16,118 nucleotides of DNA from WHSM01 sp050701695 (GTDB taxonomy: Bacteria; Actinomycetota; Actinomycetes; Mycobacteriales; Micromonosporaceae), in the NCBI GenBank assembly GCA_050701695.1, contig JBOGDE010000104.1:1-16118 (forward strand), given 5' to 3'. Positions 13,571 to 16,118 of the stretch are shown in pieces. Under the pieces are notes generated by a model. That model ran no database searches and was not told where the DNA came from. It was given only the letters and a program-made list of their open reading frames with translations. Every line of letters begins with the position of its first letter. The first letter of the stretch is position 1. Made by a program: the position numbers and the translations under genes.

Positions 13571-15420
13571 GCCGTACCGCCCCGGGCCAGCTCGGCGATC
13601 ACGTTCACCGCACGGCATCTGGCGCGTACTTCCTCCAGGAACGCCCGGCGGCGTTTGTCCAGGTCGGGCGCGTCGGATTCGAGCAGGTCGCGGTGCCGCG
13701 CCAGCCGCAGCGCTGTCTTGAACAGCTCCAGCGACACCGACTCCGCGCTGGCGATGCGGCGCTGCAGCTCCCACTGCTTGCCGACCCGCAGACACTCGGC
13801 CAGCAGACCCTTCTCGTCGTACCCGTCGTCGTCGGCCACCAGCCGCTCGGCCACCACGTGGTACGCGTCCAGGTACGGCCGCAGCACCAGGTGGGCGAGG
13901 TACGGGTCGGCCTTGTCCAGCCAGGTCCGCGCGTCGTCGGCGGTGAACGCGTCGGACCTGGCGCGCCCGTCGGGCTCGATCAGCGACAGCTCCGTGATCA
14001 TCGACTCGGCGAACTCCTCGCGCCCGGCGAAGAAGAACTCGAACTTGAACAGCTCCCGCAACCGCTGCGCCTCCCGCCACACCAGATCCCGTACGTTGCC
14101 CGGCTCGCCGGACTCGGTCGCCGCCACCAGCGCCAGCTCGCCGATCGCCCGGTCGACCAGGATGTGGATCGCGGTGTTGCGGTAGAACGCGGCCACCAGG
14201 TGGCGTTCGCGTTCGATCGCCCACACGGTCTCCGTACCGCCGTCATAGCAGCTCAGTACGTCGGAGGCGACCATCTCCTGCAACGCCCGGCGGATGGTGG
14301 CGCGGTCGGTCAGGTCGGCGGCGCCGGCCACCGGCCAGCCGCGGGCGGCGATGTAGTCGGCGAGCGGCCGTAGCGTCGCGAGCACCTGGTCGAGGGTGAG
14401 TGCCCGGTCCGCGCCGAGCAGCGCGAGGCTGACCACCGCCGTGGCGGTGACCGGCGTGGTGCGGTTGATCCGGTGGCAGACGTCCAGCGCCACCCGCTCC
14501 ACCGCGTGCGGCGCCGCGTCGGGGTCGGCGCGCAGCTCGGCGAGCCGCTCCCGCAGCGGCACCGGCTCGCCCACGTCCAGGTACGCCCGGCCCAGCCGGT
14601 GGCGCTGCTTCCGGGCGAAGCTGACCAGCCAGCGCAGCCCCTCCTGGCGTTTGCTGCCGCCGGTCGCCTCGTCGGTCATCAGCGCGACCTCGTGCAGCTG
14701 GTCGTACACCACCGAGACCGGCACGATCATCACCTCGGGGCCTTCGACCGATGCGACGGCGTCGACGACGTACCGCAGGATGCCGTACACCGGGGGGCGC
14801 AGTTTTCCGGTACGGGTGCGGCCGCCCTCGATCGACCAGGCGAGGTTGGCGCGGCGCCGGATCAGCTGCCCGATGTAGGCGCGCAGCGAGGCCCGGTAGA
14901 CCGGCTTGCTCTTGGTGTCGCGCCGGATGAAGATCACGCCGGTACGGCTGGCGATGCTGCCCATCGGGAAGAAGTTGAGGTTGGCGCCGCCGAAGGTGAA
15001 CAGCGGCGAGAGCCCCCGGGAGTGCAGCACCTCGGGCAGCACCGCACCGTCGAGATAGGACCGGTGCGAGAACAGGAACAGCAGTGCGTGCCGGCGGTCC
15101 AGCCGGCGCAGCCGGGCGATCGCCTCGTCGTCGACGAAGACGTCGTAGGCCCGCAGCAGCCACTGTTCGAACCGGCGCCAGGCGTCGGTAACCTGCCGGG
15201 TGTGCCGGGCCGCCATCTCGCGCAGCGCGGTCGCCGCCTCGGCGCGTACCGCGTCCGGATCGAGCCCTTCCCGGTCCGCCAGCTCGTCCAGCCCGGCACC
15301 GAACCACGGCGCGGTCAGCAGCTCCGCCACGTCGGCGGTGTCGGCGGCGGCCGGCTCCTCGCTGGTGCGCCGCAGCAGGCGCCGGGCGCCGAGCCGGCCA
15401 AGGAGCTGCCCCGGGTCCAT
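13564..15420 (-). CDS. plsB: Glycerol-3-phosphate 1-O-acyltransferase
   Basis: This 618-residue PlsB-type enzyme transfers an acyl group to position 1 of glycerol-3-phosphate, the first step of phospholipid and triacylglycerol synthesis. The four acyltransferase blocks are visible: HRSYLD (H119 and D124, the HX4D catalytic motif), GGANLNFFPMG (144-154), FIRRD (164-168) and SIEGGRTRTGK (196-206), followed by IVPVSVVYDQ. A long helical C-terminal region follows. It is shorter than E. coli PlsB (about 807 residues). The start at 15420 is chosen for GGAGG 5 nt upstream; the frame stays open to 15573 (see findings). It is first in a gene group with gpsA and a lipase. Membrane association is expected for the family, but no strong transmembrane helix is visible. 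Confidence 0.93.
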   Translation of the reverse strand: MDPGQLLGRLGARRLLRRTSEEPAAADTADVAELLTAPWFGAGLDELADREGLDPDAVRAEAATALREMAARHTRQVTDAWRRFEQWLLRAYDVFVDDEAIARLRRLDRRHALLFLFSHRSYLDGAVLPEVLHSRGLSPLFTFGGANLNFFPMGSIASRTGVIFIRRDTKSKPVYRASLRAYIGQLIRRRANLAWSIEGGRTRTGKLRPPVYGILRYVVDAVASVEGPEVMIVPVSVVYDQLHEVALMTDEATGGSKRQEGLRWLVSFARKQRHRLGRAYLDVGEPVPLRERLAELRADPDAAPHAVERVALDVCHRINRTTPVTATAVVSLALLGADRALTLDQVLATLRPLADYIAARGWPVAGAADLTDRATIRRALQEMVASDVLSCYDGGTETVWAIERERHLVAAFYRNTAIHILVDRAIGELALVAATESGEPGNVRDLVWREAQRLRELFKFEFFFAGREEFAESMITELSLIEPDGRARSDAFTADDARTWLDKADPYLAHLVLRPYLDAYHVVAERLVADDDGYDEKGLLAECLRVGKQWELQRRIASAESVSLELFKTALRLARHRDLLESDAPDLDKRRRAFLEEVRARCRAVNVIAELARGGTAS

Positions 15421-15575
15421 CGCCACCTCCGCACCTGTGGCCCGCGCCACACTGCCCAGAGTCTCACGGTGCATCCGGCACATGGTCAACCCGTCCACGC
15501 CCCAGGCATGCCGGGCCGTGCTGGCGGGTACGGCACCAGTGCAGGTCAGGCACGTGAACAGGAGGGTGGTCAACC
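15421..15575. promoter_or_regulatory. Divergent intergenic region between plsB and the Rho_N-like gene
   Basis: This 155-bp gap must hold promoters for both directions. A TTGACC on the minus strand (15490-15485) could be a -35 for plsB, but no good -10 follows. The plus-strand gene has GGAGGG at 15561-15566. No stronger element is visible. Confidence 0.35.
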
Positions 15576-15902
15576 ATGCCGCAGCGCGCCTGGAACGAGA
15601 AACGAGAACGCCAGTACGAACACATCAAGTCCGGTCTGAAGCAGCGCGGGCGTTCCGAGGACACCGCGGAGGAGATCGCCGCCCGTACCGTCAACAAGGA
15701 ACGCGCCCGCGGCGGCGAGGCGAAGCGGTCCTCGAAGCTGTCCCGCAGCGACATCTCGTCGGGCCGGCGCGGCGGTATGCGGTCCCACTCGGGCCCGAAG
15801 GGGCGTACCCGGGACCAGCTGTACGAGGAGGCGAGGAAGAAGAACATCCGGGGTCGCTCGCAGATGAACAAGGCCCAGCTGGAGCACGCTGTCGGCCGCT
15901 GA
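15576..15902 (+). CDS. Small basic protein with a Rho_N-like C-terminus ('plasmid stabilization'-type family)
   Basis: This 108-residue protein is highly charged and basic. The N-terminal part (AWNEKRERQYEHIKSGLKQR, then RSEDTAEEIAARTVNKERAR) is helical. A disordered Arg/Ser/Gly middle follows (DISSGRRGGMRSHSGPKG). Residues 76-106 (TRDQLYEEARKKNIRGRSQM, NKAQLEHAV) resemble the Rho N-terminal/SAP-like helical domain that binds nucleic acids. Actinobacterial homologues are often labelled plasmid stabilization protein, a name with little functional support; nothing here indicates a plasmid. GGAGGG lies 9 nt upstream of the ATG. DNA or RNA binding is likely from charge and domain; the role is unknown. 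Confidence 0.85.
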   Translation: MPQRAWNEKRERQYEHIKSGLKQRGRSEDTAEEIAARTVNKERARGGEAKRSSKLSRSDISSGRRGGMRSHSGPKGRTRDQLYEEARKKNIRGRSQMNKAQLEHAVGR

Positions 15903-15904
15903 GC

Positions 15905-16080
15905 CGCCGTTTGGCGAACAAACTACCGCTGGGCTGCGGTTCGACGAAGAAGCTACTCGTCAGGACCTCTTGCGAGGTTTGGCCAGGTTCGCCACACTGA
16001 TCCGCACGCAAGAGCAGTCTTGCGTGGGCGGCGGTCTCACCCGCCCACGGGCCACCACCGTAGACCAACCTCGCAGGGTG
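15905..16080. ncRNA. Densely structured intergenic region (candidate RNA or attenuator)
   Basis: About 175 bp hold a chain of perfect inverted repeats: GTTTG/CAAAC (15909-15923), ACCGC/GCGGT (15925-15940), GACGA/TCGTC (15943-15961), ACCTC/GAGGT (15965-15978), TGGC/GCCA (15980-15994), a 9-bp stem at 16005-16013/16018-16026, and a 9-bp stem at 16023-16031/16041-16049. A 9-bp outer pairing joins 15971-15979 with 16067-16075. Several stems exclude one another. No convincing gene lies here. It could be a small RNA, a cis-regulatory leader for a gene beyond the window, or structured 3-prime sequence; the strand is undetermined. Confidence 0.35.
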
Positions 16081-16082
16081 CC

Positions 16083-16113
16083 GGTCCGCGCCCGCGCGCA
16101 GCGGGCGCGGACC
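16083..16113. terminator. Perfect 13-bp stem hairpin near the window end
   Basis: GGTCCGCGCCCGC (16083-16095) pairs fully with 16101-16113 around a GCGCA loop. The stem is almost all G-C and lacks a T-tract on either strand, like many actinobacterial terminators. It would end transcription from the Rho_N-like gene or the structured region, or from an unseen minus-strand gene to the right. Confidence 0.65.
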
Positions 16114-16118
16114 AACCC

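Noticed and set aside
14473..15639. Long plus-strand open frame opposite plsB
   Set aside because: It overlaps the PlsB catalytic motifs on the minus strand and has no recognisable domain or ribosome-binding site.
15576..15902. Evidence of a plasmid from the 'plasmid stabilization' family name
   Set aside because: The name comes from automatic labels; neighbours are chromosomal lipid-metabolism genes and no replication or partition gene is present.
15691..16068. Minus-strand open frame of 125 codons at the right end
   Set aside because: It would start at a TTG without a ribosome-binding site, runs through the hairpin region and continues into the opposite strand of the Rho_N-like gene. A second minus frame ending RISVANLAKPRKRS was also seen but lacks any start signal.
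16076..16095. Possible T-box sequence (AGGGTG...CCGCG)
   Set aside because: The conserved core TGGNACC is missing (the stretch reads GGGTGCCGGTCC) and no specifier stem could be found.

Overview
This is a GC-rich window (roughly 70% or more by eye) with strong third-position GC bias and Shine-Dalgarno sites of the GGAGG type. Gene content is typical of Actinomycetota: FadA/FadB close in sequence to the mycobacterial trifunctional enzyme, a tandem-TetR regulator, and a PlsB-GpsA pair. A filamentous actinomycete of the Micromonosporales type is plausible, but this is a guess. There is no rRNA, tRNA, CRISPR array, insertion sequence or phage gene. The gene set looks chromosomal. No gene-free stretch exceeds about 235 bases.

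Region 1 (25-2872) holds two tandem minus-strand genes for unusual YidD proteins. Each has one N-terminal membrane segment and a Cys-rich low-complexity linker before the C-terminal YidD domain. A divergent plus-strand gene encodes a secreted trypsin-like protease. The stretch between yidD2 and the protease carries a degenerate 17-bp repeat array, a 16-bp perfect palindrome and an AT-rich patch.

Region 2 (2913-10053) is a four-gene beta-oxidation operon on the minus strand: acyl-CoA dehydrogenase, thiolase FadA, FadB, and alpha-methylacyl-CoA racemase. Divergent from it is a tandem-TetR regulator resembling mycobacterial Mce3R in architecture. The racemase, together with a dehydrogenase whose catalytic Glu sits in the LCAD/isovaleryl position, points to methyl-branched acyl chains, possibly sterol side chains. 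The operon promoter has a consensus TTGACA and a perfect palindrome in its -35/-10 spacer, a good candidate operator.

Region 3 (10135-11621) holds a small zinc-ribbon protein, an APH-fold kinase and a 45-residue acidic ORF. Region 4 (11634-15420) is a glycerolipid cluster in the order plsB, gpsA, monoacylglycerol-lipase-like hydrolase. GpsA makes glycerol-3-phosphate, PlsB acylates it, and the lipase could recycle acylglycerols.

Region 5 (15576-16118) has a small basic Rho_N-like protein. It is followed by about 210 bp dense in inverted repeats, with mutually exclusive pairings like those of an attenuator, ending in a perfect 13-bp stem hairpin.

The least explained signals are the YidD fusions, the structured tail of the window, and short tandem duplications lying across the stop codons of several genes.
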